64,000 bases of DNA from Hyphomicrobiales bacterium (GCA_900469445.1 UBXM01000051.1:1-64000); one strand, 5' to 3'; shown: positions 1 through 9,302, counted from the first letter of the stretch. Numbers and translations: made by a program. The notes: generated by a model not told the origin, from the letters alone.

Positions 1-552
1 CCGCTGTCCAATCTCGACGCGAAACTGCGTGTGCAGATGCGGGTGGAAATCCGCCGCCTGCAACGATCGCTCGCCACCACATCCATCTATGTCACCCATG
101 ACCAGATGGAGGCGATGACGCTTGCCGACCGGCTGGTCGTGCTGAATGCCGGGCGCATCGAACAGGTGGGAACGCCGATTGAGCTTTATGAGAAACCGGC
201 CACCACATTCGTCGCAACCTTTATCGGGTCACCATCGATGAACCTGATCAAGCCGACAGGATGCCCCAACGCCAATTGGCCATCGGACACTGCGACCCTC
301 GGTATTCGCCCGGAAGACCTGGTCATCGCCGAGACCTCGTCCGCCGACGGCTTCCGGGTCAAGGTACAGGTCATGGCGGTCGAACTGGTCGGTGCAGAGA
401 GTTACGTTCATGGCATGACGGAGGATGGCGGCACGATCGTTTTCCGAGTTCCCGGTCGGTCCGTGATCGCCATCGGCGAGACGCTGGAACTCACGGCTTT
501 GCCGGATCGCTTCCATCTATTCGATGCCGAAGGCAAACGGCTTTCACCATGA
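1..552 (+). CDS. Sugar ABC transporter ATP-binding protein (UgpC/MalK type), C-terminal part
   Basis: This is the C-terminal half of a CUT1-type ATPase; the reading frame is open at the left edge, so Walker A and most of the signature lie outside the window. The first residues, PLSNLDAKLR, are the Walker B/D-loop region, followed by the H-loop in YVTHDQMEAMTLADR. The C-terminal regulatory (TOBE/OB-like) domain is present, with the family phrase LGIRPEDL near residue 102. Such ATPases energise uptake of sugars or glycerol phosphate diesters with two permeases and a periplasmic binding protein, presumably encoded upstream. The Na/Pi gene follows after about 100 bp. Substrate cannot be told from this part. 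Confidence 0.9.
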   Translation, partial: PLSNLDAKLRVQMRVEIRRLQRSLATTSIYVTHDQMEAMTLADRLVVLNAGRIEQVGTPIELYEKPATTFVATFIGSPSMNLIKPTGCPNANWPSDTATLGIRPEDLVIAETSSADGFRVKVQVMAVELVGAESYVHGMTEDGGTIVFRVPGRSVIAIGETLELTALPDRFHLFDAEGKRLSP

Positions 553-656
553 AAAGGTGGATGGGCAAAAAATCGGGATCGACGCTTGTGTCCCGGAAAC
601 CACCGAATATCATTCGTCGGCTAACCGATAGTCGATAAAATCCGACTGGAATATCC

Positions 657-2315
657 ATGTCCGTCATCATAGCCCTCATCGCCCTTGCCGGTCATATCGC
701 GCTGCTTTTATGGGGAACGCGAATGGTACAGACCGGCATCCAGCGGGCCTTCGGCCCCAGCCTGCGATCCTTTCTCGGCCATGCGCTGAGCAACCGCCTG
801 AAGGCATTTGCGGCCGGCATGGGCGTGACGGCCGTCCTGCAGAGCAGCACGGCGACGGGATTGATGGCGACGGGTTTTGCCGCTGGCGGGCTGGTCGATC
901 TGGTGCCGGCGCTGGCGGTCATGCTGGGCGCCAATGTCGGCAGCACGCTGATCGTGCAGGTCCTGTCCTTTAATGTCGCGGCGGCATCACCGGCGCTGAT
1001 CCTCATCGGCGTCTTGATGTTCCGGCGCGTGCAGAACCCGCAGGTGCATGATCTCGGCCGCGTATTTATCGGCATCGGTTTCATGCTGCTGGCCCTGCAT
1101 CAATTGCTGGACGTCTTACGGGAATATGCCGACACGCCCGGGTTCGAATATGTGCTCAATGCCATTTCCAAGGCTCCGGCACTCAGCCTGCTTCTCGCAG
1201 CGGCACTCACCTGGGCGGCCCATTCCAGCGTGGCGGTCGTGTTGCTGATCATGTCGCTTGCCAGTCAGGGCCTGCTTGATCCCTATCAGGCGTTTGCGCT
1301 GACCCTCGGCGCCAATCTCGGCACGGCGATAAATCCTGTCGTGGAGGGGAAGTCCGGTTCTGACCTGTCCGCCCGACGTGTGCCGATCGGCAATCTCCTG
1401 ACCCGAATCATCGGCATTTCGATCGCGTTTCTGTTCCTCGACCAGATCGCCGGGGCGATGATCGCTTTTGATGGAAATGGTGGCCGAATGGTCGCCAATT
1501 TCCATACCGCCTTCAACCTGATCGTGGCGGTTCTGTTCATGCCGGTGCTGACACCCTTTGCCAGCGCGCTTGTCAGATACATGCCGCACCGCATCGATGA
1601 AAGCGATCCGGCCAATCCGCGTTATCTCGATCCGTCCGCCAAGGAAACGCCGATCGTCGCGCTGCAGGCGGCTGCCCGCGAGGTGCTGCGGCTCGTCGAT
1701 ATCCTGCAAGACATGCTGGCCGGCACCAAGACCGCGCTTGCCAGCACCGATCGCAAGGCGCTCTCGGCCCTGCGCAAGCAGGACACGGTGCTGGACCGGC
1801 TCAATACCGCGATCAAATATTACCTGACCTCGATCGACCCGGACGAACTCAGTGATGCGGACAAGCAGCGGCTGGAAGAGATCCTGATCTTTTCGACCGG
1901 GCTGGAGCATGCCGGAGACGTTTTGGACCAGAACGTGCTGCCACATCTGGCGAAACGCCTGAGACGCGGCATGAAATTTTCCAAACAGGCGAAGCGCGAA
2001 CTTGATGACCTGTTTGATCGGCTGGCGGCAAATCTGCGCACGGCAGCCGCTCTGTTCATGTCGCAGGATGAACGCATGGCGCGCATGCTGGCGGAAGAAA
2101 AGGTGATGTTTCGCAAATCGGAACGCGAAGGCACACGGGCGCATTTCGAGCGGTTGCGACAAGGTGACCTAGCATCGGCCGAAAGCAGCTCACTGCATCT
2201 CGATCTGCTGCGCGATCTCAAGCAGATCAATTCCCATCTCGTGGCAGCGACCGCATATCCCGTGCTTGAACAACAGGGAGAGCTACTTCAAAGCCGGATA
2301 AGCGCTCGAAGCTGA
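657..2315 (+). CDS. Na/Pi cotransporter family protein with PhoU-like tail
   Basis: A 552-residue inner-membrane protein with two repeats of the Na/Pi cotransporter (NptA/SLC34-like) fold: the first around residues 10-150 with the QSSTATGL motif, the second around 170-300 with the matching HSSVAVVLL segment. QSS-type motifs in each repeat are the family's substrate/ion-binding signature. After about residue 320 the protein becomes soluble and helical, resembling a PhoU domain, which is the common bacterial architecture. Predicted role is sodium-coupled phosphate movement or a PhoU-linked regulatory function. The ATG start is followed at once by a transmembrane helix. The gene stands alone between an ABC ATPase and a gene-poor stretch. 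Family assignment is firm; direction and substrate are inferred. Confidence 0.9.
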   Translation: MSVIIALIALAGHIALLLWGTRMVQTGIQRAFGPSLRSFLGHALSNRLKAFAAGMGVTAVLQSSTATGLMATGFAAGGLVDLVPALAVMLGANVGSTLIVQVLSFNVAAASPALILIGVLMFRRVQNPQVHDLGRVFIGIGFMLLALHQLLDVLREYADTPGFEYVLNAISKAPALSLLLAAALTWAAHSSVAVVLLIMSLASQGLLDPYQAFALTLGANLGTAINPVVEGKSGSDLSARRVPIGNLLTRIIGISIAFLFLDQIAGAMIAFDGNGGRMVANFHTAFNLIVAVLFMPVLTPFASALVRYMPHRIDESDPANPRYLDPSAKETPIVALQAAAREVLRLVDILQDMLAGTKTALASTDRKALSALRKQDTVLDRLNTAIKYYLTSIDPDELSDADKQRLEEILIFSTGLEHAGDVLDQNVLPHLAKRLRRGMKFSKQAKRELDDLFDRLAANLRTAAALFMSQDERMARMLAEEKVMFRKSEREGTRAHFERLRQGDLASAESSSLHLDLLRDLKQINSHLVAATAYPVLEQQGELLQSRISARS

Positions 2316-2826
2316 GGCGCTGAACAATTAGGCCTATATGGGACTGATCTTTTTCAACGGCTCGCGTAGCGGAAAAATCCCGCGACAGAAGGTCCGGTCT
2401 CGCGGGAGAATGCTGTCGAGCACCATGTCGTGCAGCAGGTGCCATCGTTTAGAAATGTCGAGGATGTCCTTTGGCAACGGGTAGAGATGCGCCAGGAGAA
2501 CCGGCGCGCGGTCCAGGACAGAATTTTTTCACCGCTCGGAGAGACGTTGCGTAACCGAGCGGATTTCTGGCGCGGAGATGGACGCTACTTGGATGCGTAG
2601 TCACCCCTCGACAACAAGGGCAACCCCTCTTGGCTCGATGCAGATCCATGCGGCATCGACGTCCCTGCGCTGTAACGACAAGGAAGGAGTGCTCGCGATC
2701 TGGTGAAGAAAGCGAGCCTTAATCGCCTTCAAGCTTCGGTCAGCCGCATTTTTATGTCCCGACGGGGCGCATAGCGGAACAGAGCGCCTCATCGTCAGTT
2801 CATACTGCGGCACGAGGAGCAAATGG
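2316..2826. other. Gene-poor stretch with one stem-loop
   Basis: No convincing gene is seen. A perfect 8-bp inverted repeat, TCCCGCGA ... TCGCGGGA, lies at 2378-2407. It has five A residues before the left arm, so it would act as a terminator only for leftward transcripts. The open frames on the minus strand here lack plausible starts and family signatures. Confidence 0.4.
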
Positions 2827-2997
2827 ATGAACGTTGCACACACGCGAGTAGTCCACGAAGGCGCAGGCAATTGGACAGTCGATTTCATCGGAGACGATGG
2901 TGAAGCTGTTTCCGTCAGGGTGACGGACGAAACCTTGGCGGACGACGACAAGGTGATCGAGCACGCTAAGCAGATCATGGGCGAGCTAGCCAACTGA
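2827..2997 (+). CDS. Small conserved-looking hypothetical protein (56 aa)
   Basis: A 56-residue frame starting with ATG at 2827 and preceded by a GAGGAG ribosome binding site about seven bases upstream. The protein begins MNVAHTRVVHEGAGNW and is acidic in its second half (IGDDGEAVSVRV ... ADDDKVIEHAKQIM). The first half looks like beta strands (a short hairpin-like N-terminus) and the end like an amphipathic helix. I do not recognise a family with certainty; small rhizobial proteins of this layout are often stress-associated, but that is only an analogy. It stands alone between unrelated genes. The strong Shine-Dalgarno and natural composition support it as a gene. Confidence 0.6.
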   Translation: MNVAHTRVVHEGAGNWTVDFIGDDGEAVSVRVTDETLADDDKVIEHAKQIMGELAN

Positions 2998-3214
2998 GGC
3001 AATCGCTTCGACACCCTGAATCTACATCTTCCGGAAATACTAGCGAACAAGCTTTAAGCGCGATGCGAGTTTTCGGATTGACCCCTGCTCCTGTCGCCAG
3101 CTGCCGAGCCGTGGCTCAAATCGGCTCTGGTTAGAGGAAGCCTCGGAATTGGCCACACACACGTGATCACGCACCTGTAGTAATTGAGATGGACGACCCG
3201 AGGGAGCCAGAGCA

Positions 3215-3751
3215 ATGAGAGGCACACCGCTTCAGTCAACGCTGCAAAATGATATTTCAGACTGGTTTAACACGTTAGAGCCTGTCGCTGCGGAGGAAAT
3301 GATCGGCTTGTGGAAGGGCTCAGGTCACCCTTCGGGCCACCCTGTTGATGGGGTGCTTGAAAATCTCCATTGGTTCGGGAAGCGTTTTCATCCCGATATG
3401 CGAGCCGACGCGCTATTGTTTGAAGGTGATCCGGGAAAACTCCTCGCGATCGAGCCCGGCTTTTTCCCCATTCGCTGGGTAGTGAGATTTGCTGGGTTCG
3501 GGAGGACGGCACCTGCATGGAACCTGTTCTCTTACCTACGACCGCGACTCAGGGCAAAGAGCACGACTGCATTCCTCCAGCAACGGATGGACGACGGCGT
3601 CATGACAGCAGCAATGGTTTATAACCGGCAACCGATCGTCGACTATTTCCGACGCGCAGAGAACATCGTGTACGGTAAAATGGTGGTCGAGGGGGATGCG
3701 CGCCGATATTACTTCAAACTGCAAAAGGTCGATAGCGAAAGGCTCGGATAA
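3215..3751 (+). CDS. DUF4334 / GXWXG domain protein
   Basis: A 178-residue soluble protein. The N-terminus has the GXWXG-type signature (AAEEMIGLWKGSG, about residues 25-37) followed by HPVDGVLENLHWFGKRF, and the C-terminal half has an arginine-rich region and the ending YYFKLQKV that fit the DUF4334 partner domain. This two-part architecture is a known bacterial family of unknown biochemical function. There is no signal peptide. The ATG start is preceded by GGGAG eight bases upstream. The gene is monocistronic; about 400 bp of empty sequence follow. Family call is reasonably firm, function unknown. Confidence 0.75.
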   Translation: MRGTPLQSTLQNDISDWFNTLEPVAAEEMIGLWKGSGHPSGHPVDGVLENLHWFGKRFHPDMRADALLFEGDPGKLLAIEPGFFPIRWVVRFAGFGRTAPAWNLFSYLRPRLRAKSTTAFLQQRMDDGVMTAAMVYNRQPIVDYFRRAENIVYGKMVVEGDARRYYFKLQKVDSERLG

Positions 3752-4146
3752 ATCGCGGCCGGACGCTGGGACAGAGGGGAGATCAAAAGGTTAACGCGTT
3801 TACGGCCATTTTTTTCTGGCAAAGTCGCCAAATTGTTCACCGTGGAAAAAGCTGAAAGAGTGCATCAGCTACACAGTCGAAGGACGGAGTGCAGCGGCTC
3901 CAAACGAAACCGAGCCACGACTGCGAAGAGAGGCGTGACCCGTGGACACCTGCCGCGGCAAGAATGGCTTCGGGATCAGGCTTTGAGAACAGATGCCTCG
4001 CCTATATGACGCTGCGATCTTTAGCGGACGCCAACCAGCACCATGATCGACAACCAGGGCAGCGCCGCTCGGCTGACATTTAGTCCAAGCGGCGTCAATT
4101 CCCAGTACAGCCCCCATGTGTGCTGCTCCCGGCTGAAGCACAAAAA
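3752..4146. other. Gene-free intergenic stretch
   Basis: No open frame with a ribosome binding site or family signature is seen between the DUF4334 gene and the converging msrA. There is an AT-rich patch around 3780-3845 but no clear terminator hairpin. Confidence 0.4.
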
Positions 4147-4662
4147 CTATGCGTTCAGAGCAGGGGCGCGTTTGAGAAGCTTCCAATTCGGACGCGGGAA
4201 ATGGCAGGTATAGCCGTTTGGAATGCGCTCAAGATAATCCTGGTGCTCAGGCTCAGCTTGCCAGAACTCTCCAATAGGCACGACTTCGGTTACGACCTTG
4301 CCTGGCCAGATACCGGACGCATCGACGTCAGCAATTGTTTCGAGCGCGACCTTCTTCTGATCGTCCGACGTATAAAAGATCGCCGAGCGGTAGCTTGTGC
4401 CGACATCGTTCCCCTGCCGATTGAGGGTACTCGGGTCGTGTATCTGAAAGAAGAACTCGAGTAGGTCGCGAAAACTCGTCTTTGCCGGATCGAAGTTGAT
4501 TTCGAGCGCTTCCGCGTGCCCTTCGTGATTTCGATAGGTGGCGTTAGCTACAGAGCCTCCAGTGTAACCCACCCGAGTGGAAGCGACGCCAGGGAGCTTT
4601 CGGATAAGATCCTGCATCCCCCAAAAGCAGCCACCCGCGAGCACAGCACGTTCTCTAGTCAT
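4147..4662 (-). CDS. msrA: Peptide methionine sulfoxide reductase MsrA
   Basis: Reduces the S-epimer of methionine sulfoxide in proteins, repairing oxidative damage in the cytoplasm with thioredoxin as electron source. The catalytic signature GGCFWG sits at residues 10-15, with Cys12 the nucleophile; the family phrases GYTGG, GHAEALEI and the later QAEPEHQDYL are all present. The longer frame reaching 4788 was rejected: the ATG at 4662 has a GGAGG Shine-Dalgarno five to nine bases upstream and gives 171 residues, the usual MsrA length, with the motif right at the N-terminus. A resolving cysteine is not obvious at the C-terminal end apart from the CHF segment (YTCHFPRPNW). No operon partner is visible. 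Confidence 0.95.
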   Translation of the reverse strand: MTRERAVLAGGCFWGMQDLIRKLPGVASTRVGYTGGSVANATYRNHEGHAEALEINFDPAKTSFRDLLEFFFQIHDPSTLNRQGNDVGTSYRSAIFYTSDDQKKVALETIADVDASGIWPGKVVTEVVPIGEFWQAEPEHQDYLERIPNGYTCHFPRPNWKLLKRAPALNA

Positions 4663-5504
4663 CTCAAACCTCCGAGTGATATAAACAGCAGATATAGGTT
4701 CTTCCATGACCTTCTGCCAGTGCGCGGGCAAGCCTGCGACTGGCGTGGCAGCGATGGAACAATCGGTTGCCTCGCCCAAGTTAGCCACAGAAAACGCGGA
4801 GACTTCATTGAGACATACCGATCATTTTCGCCTTCCTCCGACCGAGTTGAAATCGTCCGTGCTTGAAGGGGTCTCCGTTTACGAGCCGATAATCATAAGG
4901 GTGAGCAAACTGGACCTTGTTCATGGTGCTGGTGTGAACAGCACGGCAATATCGACGTGGCCGACTTTCTGGCATCGGGGCCGAGCCAAATGCTGTCCTC
5001 CTGACTAACGCGCCCAACGCCTGAAGCCGACAGCTCTTTTTGCTTACGCTGATACGTCGAACGCTGGCGCCGTCTACTCAACAGTGTCCACAGGCTGGAA
5101 ACAGCCAGATAATCGAAAGTGGCCCCTGAGGTGTGAGGCCCAGTGCCCTGTCGGCGCGATCCCATGACGGCGTGAAGGTCGAGCACGCTCATATTGTGAT
5201 GTCTGCCCTTAAGGCATTGGCTTCGAAGAAAATCAGTTGGATCAAGGAGGTTCGGGAGCCGGCCGAACAACGAAGGCTGGAGGCGGCGGTAATCTCATCA
5301 AACGTTGTCGTTGGCCAGAAGGATTACAGAGGGCGTACTTGATCGGGGAGAGCTTGCTTTCACCCGAATTAGTGGCGACACATCAACGCTGACGCAGCTT
5401 GCGTATTTAATACTGGGCTTGAGCTTCGATGATCATGGTCGTCTCTAGCTATAAAGACGTCCGCTGAAACGCTGAGTTCACTACACTCGCGCAGGTTGAA
5501 TATG
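4663..5504. other. 842-bp stretch without a supported gene
   Basis: Several 60-125 codon frames occur on both strands, but none has a good ribosome binding site, a recognisable domain or a natural composition. The region between msrA and the convergently placed end of the LacI gene may be decayed sequence. No repeat or terminator stands out. Confidence 0.35.
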
Positions 5505-6542
5505 TTATCCGCTCTCAGCGTCGACGAGCACCATGGGAAACAATTCCAAACGGGGTGTCGAATTTGCCTCTGGCCTTCGAGACAAATTAAGCTCCCTGAT
5601 CATCACCTCTCCGAGCCTGTACCCATACGCTCTCAGATCCACCCGGAATGATGTGAGCGTTGGCGCGAGATATCGACAGACGGGATTTTCGCGAAATCCT
5701 ATGACCGCCATGTCCTTCCCAGGAGATATTCCCGCCTGATTGAGTTTCTGGTAGAGGCCCATCGCCATGGTCTCCTGGATCAGAAGGACTGCGGTAGGCC
5801 TCACTTTCATATCCAGTAAAGCGCTCGCAATTTCGGCACCACCCGCAATTCGATCGTAGGGTCGCAGGACGAGTTCTTCGTCAAATGGCAGCCCTGCATC
5901 GGATAGACCTTTTTGATAGCCGTGCAGAAAGGCGAAGTTACTGTTCGTGTCCTGAGACGTGAGGCCGAGGAGGATGCGTCTGTGTCCAGCGGCCGTCAGG
6001 CGATCAACTGCGGCCCTTGCCACTCCCGCAAAATCAAGATCAAGCGCTGCATAATCCCCTTTTGTCTCACTGCTTCCCAAAGCGACGAATGGGACGTCTC
6101 CTCGCCGCAGATAATCGATGCGTGGGTCGTACCGCTGGACATTTGAGATGACAAAAGCATCCGCAAGATGTCTGTCGACGGCCCTGTAGAGGAACTCGTT
6201 CTGATCCTGATCCGACGAACAAGGAAGAATCAACAGGTCGAGGCCTGCCGACGACAGAGACGCCTGAAGTCCCTCGCTGAGCGCCATGAAAAACGTCTCT
6301 CCGGCCACGGTGCGTCCGATGTCGGTTCGCATCGTCAAGGCGACCGTGTTCGTACTTCCACTCCTAAGACTACGCCCCGACTGGTTGGGTCTATAACCAA
6401 GTCTCTCTGCTTCCGCCCTAATCTTGTCCTGCGTTTCCTTGCTGACCTCTGGGCTACCGTTCATCGCGCGCGACACAGTGCTAATGGACAACCCGAGATG
6501 GGACGCGAGATCGCGAATTCCGATGCCTGACCGCTTTTTCAT
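5505..6542 (-). CDS. LacI-family transcriptional regulator
   Basis: A 345-residue LacI/GalR-type repressor. The N-terminal helix-turn-helix is clear (IRDLASHLGLSISTVSRAMN, residues 9-28), with the hinge region following at GYRPNQSGRSLR, then a periplasmic-binding-protein-like sensor domain to the end. It is transcribed divergently from the MFS-dehydratase pair, with 190 bp between the start codons that contain two GAAACGTTTCC-like palindromes. This placement suggests that it represses the pair and itself, released by a sugar acid or related inducer. It resembles the other LacI protein in this window (48025-49038) in the hinge segment NQSGRSLR and the following GST. Confidence 0.93.
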   Translation of the reverse strand: MKKRSGIGIRDLASHLGLSISTVSRAMNGSPEVSKETQDKIRAEAERLGYRPNQSGRSLRSGSTNTVALTMRTDIGRTVAGETFFMALSEGLQASLSSAGLDLLILPCSSDQDQNEFLYRAVDRHLADAFVISNVQRYDPRIDYLRRGDVPFVALGSSETKGDYAALDLDFAGVARAAVDRLTAAGHRRILLGLTSQDTNSNFAFLHGYQKGLSDAGLPFDEELVLRPYDRIAGGAEIASALLDMKVRPTAVLLIQETMAMGLYQKLNQAGISPGKDMAVIGFRENPVCRYLAPTLTSFRVDLRAYGYRLGEVMIRELNLSRRPEANSTPRLELFPMVLVDAESG

Positions 6543-6601
6543 GCTTACCCTTTTTGCCTCTCAGTACTATTGACACGGAGTAGGAGGCAGTGGCAACTTC
6601 C

Positions 6602-6615
6602 CGGAAACGTTTCCG
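6602..6615. promoter_or_regulatory. Probable LacI-type operator 1
   Basis: CGGAAACGTTTCCG is a perfect 14-bp palindrome with the central CG step typical of LacI-family sites. It lies 60 bp upstream of the LacI start codon and 118 bp upstream of the MFS gene. A second, near-identical site is centred 95 bp away. Confidence 0.65.
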
Positions 6616-6696
6616 TAAAAGAGCAAGACGTCGTATCTTGGCATGCTATTAGGCTGACTTTCATCAACCTGATACGCCTTACAAGGTTCGAATCAT

Positions 6697-6710
6697 CGCA
6701 AACGTTTCCG
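6697..6710. promoter_or_regulatory. Probable LacI-type operator 2
   Basis: CGCAAACGTTTCCG keeps the AAACGTTT core and differs from operator 1 at one position. It lies 23 bp before the MFS start codon, overlapping where the promoter or leader should be. The 95-bp centre-to-centre distance is close to nine helical turns, which would permit looping. Confidence 0.6.
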
Positions 6711-6732
6711 AAAATCTGCTTTTGGAGGATTT

Positions 6733-8043
6733 ATGGCAGACCTGGAGAAAGATGTTGTCCGCAAAATCACGCGGCGACTGTTACCTGTTCTAATTTTTAG
6801 CTACTTCATCGCGATCCTGGATCGCGCGAATGTTGGGGTAGCCGCCCTGACGATGAACCAGGACCTCGGACTGTCCACGGCTGCGTTCGGTTTCGCCGCG
6901 GGCGTGTTTTTTGTGCCTTACGTCCTGCTCGAGCTCCCGTCCAATCTTGCTCTCGAACGTTTCGGCGCACGGTGGTGGATTGCTCGCATCATGCTTACCT
7001 GGGGACTTATCTCCGCAGCCCACGCATTCGTATGGAGCGCCGAAAGTCTGTATGTTCTTCGAGCACTTCTCGGTGCTGCCGAAGCTGGCTTCTTCCCGGG
7101 CGTTGTTTTTTATCTGACGCTTTGGTTTCCGGCCGCCTACCGTGGCCGCATCATGAGCATGTTCATGACGGGTATTCCGATCGCGCTCGTTTTGGGCACG
7201 CCTCTGTCAACCGTACTCCTGGAACTGGATGGGCTGCTCGGCCTTCACGGGTGGCAGTGGATGTACATCATCGAAGGGATACCGGCCGTCGTCCTGGCAG
7301 TGTTTATCCCGTTCCTTCTCCCGAGCACTCCTGGGCAGGCCAAGTTCCTGTCTGACCAAGAGAAAAACTGGTTGGTTTCGCGGCTAGAAACTGAGCGCGC
7401 CGAGCGTTCGGCCAACAGTCAGGGTGGCCATGGCAAGCAACTGATGAAGGCGCTGCTAAGTCCGCAAGTCCTTCTGTTTTGCCTCATGTACTACGGTCTC
7501 ACCAACCTCAATGGCGCGGTCAGCACGTTCTTGCCTCTGATCTTGAAGGAGTTCGGCTTCGGACAACTACAATCCGGCTTCGTTGCAGCAATTCCCTATG
7601 CGTTCGGCGCAGTCGGAATGCTTCTCCTTGGACGTTTGGCTGACAAACCCGGCAAGCGGGTGGCAACCAACTATCTCGCGCTGGGGATCTCGATTGTCGG
7701 CCTTCTCGTTACCGCATGGATCAACGACCCGACGCTCAAGCTGATTTCGCTATGCTTTGCCGCAATCGGCGTCTTCGGCGCAATGCCAGTGTTCTGGGGA
7801 TTGCCAACGGCCGTCCTGAGCGGGGTTGTTGCGGCCGGCGGTATCGCGTTGATCAACTCACTTGGCAATCTGTCGAGCGTCATCAATCCATGGGTGATCG
7901 GGATCATCCGCGACCAGACGGGCAACTTCAATGGCGGCTTCTACTGGCTCGCACTGATGGCAACAATGTCGATCGTCGTCCTCACGGTCATAACACTCAC
8001 ATTTGGGCGGGCCGCTGCTGCCAGCAACGCCTCAAGGACATAA
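6733..8043 (+). CDS. MFS transporter, anion:cation symporter (sugar-acid type)
   Basis: A 436-residue major-facilitator permease with 12 predicted membrane segments. The start fits the ACS family (phthalate/tartrate/hexuronate/glucarate permeases): RRLLPVLIFSYFIAILDRANVGVAAL at the first helix, the loop between helices 2 and 3 with LERFGARWWIARIM, and GIPIALVLGTPLS in helix 5. A GGAGG ribosome binding site precedes ATG 6733. The next gene, a rhamnonate-dehydratase-like enolase, starts three bases after the stop, so the two are co-transcribed; the likely job is proton-coupled uptake of the sugar acid that the dehydratase consumes. Regulation by the divergent LacI protein is inferred. Confidence 0.92.
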   Translation: MADLEKDVVRKITRRLLPVLIFSYFIAILDRANVGVAALTMNQDLGLSTAAFGFAAGVFFVPYVLLELPSNLALERFGARWWIARIMLTWGLISAAHAFVWSAESLYVLRALLGAAEAGFFPGVVFYLTLWFPAAYRGRIMSMFMTGIPIALVLGTPLSTVLLELDGLLGLHGWQWMYIIEGIPAVVLAVFIPFLLPSTPGQAKFLSDQEKNWLVSRLETERAERSANSQGGHGKQLMKALLSPQVLLFCLMYYGLTNLNGAVSTFLPLILKEFGFGQLQSGFVAAIPYAFGAVGMLLLGRLADKPGKRVATNYLALGISIVGLLVTAWINDPTLKLISLCFAAIGVFGAMPVFWGLPTAVLSGVVAAGGIALINSLGNLSSVINPWVIGIIRDQTGNFNGGFYWLALMATMSIVVLTVITLTFGRAAAASNASRT

Positions 8044-8046
8044 ATC

Positions 8047-9240
8047 ATGCAGATCACAGAAGTCCGACTACGTCAGCTCCACGGCACCCTGCCAACTAAA
8101 GGTGACCTTTGGGAGGAACGTCTCGTACGCCCTATCGACGTCTATCCCGAGTATCGGGATCGGAATGACCACGAAGGAGGCGTCCAGACACCCGACGGGT
8201 TCAAGATCGTCACCTACTTTGTCGAGATCCACACAGATGACGGCGTCTCCGGTCTAGCGGGCCCGATACCGGAAGGCGTGGCATTCATCATTGCTAAGCA
8301 GCTGCGACGTTTCCTGGTTGGCCAAGACCCCATTGCCGGGGAGAAACTCTGGGACCAAATGCACCGCGGCATGGTTCACGGAAGGCAAGGCGACGCGATG
8401 CTCGCGATCAGCGCGATTGACTGCGCGTTATGGGATCTGCGTGGAAACTGGATGCAGCAGCCAGTCTATCGCTTGATCGGCGGTCCGACCCAAACGAAGA
8501 TCCCAGCATACGCCTCGATGTTGGGATTTGCGGTGCTAGACGCTGGCAAAGTTCGCGATCGAGCCATTGAATACAAGGAAAAGGGCTATCGCGCGCAGAA
8601 GTGGTTCTTCCGGCATGGCCCGATGAGTGGTTACGAGGGACTGAACAAGAATGTCGAACTCGTCCGGACCCTGCGTGAGGCGGTCGGCGAGGACTACGAC
8701 CTTATGTTCGATTGCTGGCAGGCCATGGACGTTGGCTATGTCGTCGAGCTTGCCGACAGGATCCAGGAGTTCAAACCCCGCTGGCTCGAAGAATGCGTCA
8801 TGCCGGACCGCATCGACAGCTACACGAAGTTACGCGACAGGATCCGTATTCCGCTCTCCGGTGCGGAACACGAATACACTCGTTGGGGCTTCAAGCGTTT
8901 CCTTGACACGGGGGCCCTCGATGTGATCCAGCCCGACATTTACTGGTGCGGAGGGCTGACTGAAACATTGAAAATCGCGGCATATGCAACGGCGAATGAT
9001 GTCATCACCATTCCGCACGGCCATTCAACATTCGCGACGGCCCACTTCTCAGCAACCCAGTCTCCAATCCACACTCCGTATCAGGAGTATTTGGTTAAGT
9101 GGAACGCGGTTCATCAGCACTTTCTGGTGGATCCACTCGATGTGGTTGACGGCTTCATCGAAGTGCCGGATCGTCCTGGCTTGGCGATGAAAATCGATGA
9201 AACGAGAATAGAGCAGGAGAACATCGTTTTCCCGGCTTAA
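8047..9240 (+). CDS. Enolase-superfamily dehydratase, L-rhamnonate dehydratase-like
   Basis: A 397-residue member of the mandelate racemase/enolase superfamily. It has the N-terminal capping domain (to about residue 125) and the C-terminal barrel with metal ligands in LMFDCW (Asp near 220), RWLEEC (Glu near 246) and SGAEHEY (Glu near 273), the general acid/base His in IPHGHST near residue 325, and QKWFFR in the position of the basic residue pair. The phrases DCWMSQDVN-like DCWQAMDVGY and QPDIYWCGGLT match characterised L-rhamnonate dehydratases, which dehydrate L-rhamnonate to 2-keto-3-deoxy-L-rhamnonate. No aldolase or dehydrogenase for that product follows. Exact substrate among sugar acids is uncertain. 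Confidence 0.85.
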   Translation: MQITEVRLRQLHGTLPTKGDLWEERLVRPIDVYPEYRDRNDHEGGVQTPDGFKIVTYFVEIHTDDGVSGLAGPIPEGVAFIIAKQLRRFLVGQDPIAGEKLWDQMHRGMVHGRQGDAMLAISAIDCALWDLRGNWMQQPVYRLIGGPTQTKIPAYASMLGFAVLDAGKVRDRAIEYKEKGYRAQKWFFRHGPMSGYEGLNKNVELVRTLREAVGEDYDLMFDCWQAMDVGYVVELADRIQEFKPRWLEECVMPDRIDSYTKLRDRIRIPLSGAEHEYTRWGFKRFLDTGALDVIQPDIYWCGGLTETLKIAAYATANDVITIPHGHSTFATAHFSATQSPIHTPYQEYLVKWNAVHQHFLVDPLDVVDGFIEVPDRPGLAMKIDETRIEQENIVFPA

Positions 9241-9274
9241 GGTATTTAGGCGAGAACGTCTTTGTGCACGATTA

Positions 9275-9302
9275 CTGCTCCTCGGTAGTCCCCGAGGAGC
9301 AG
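9275..9302 (+). terminator. Stem-loop after the MFS-dehydratase operon
   Basis: CTGCTCCTCGG and CCGAGGAGCAG form a perfect 11-bp stem with a six-base loop, 35 bp after the dehydratase stop. The downstream tract is only weakly T-rich, so it may act as a rho-independent terminator of modest strength or protect the mRNA end. Confidence 0.65.

Noticed and set aside
1116..2162. 348-codon open frame antisense to the Na/Pi cotransporter
   Set aside because: High-GC mirror frame of a real gene; composition rich in Arg/His/Gln and no domain or ribosome binding site.
2378..2407. Terminator of the Na/Pi cotransporter gene
   Set aside because: The stem is perfect but the T-rich side faces leftward transcription, so it does not fit as terminator for that gene.
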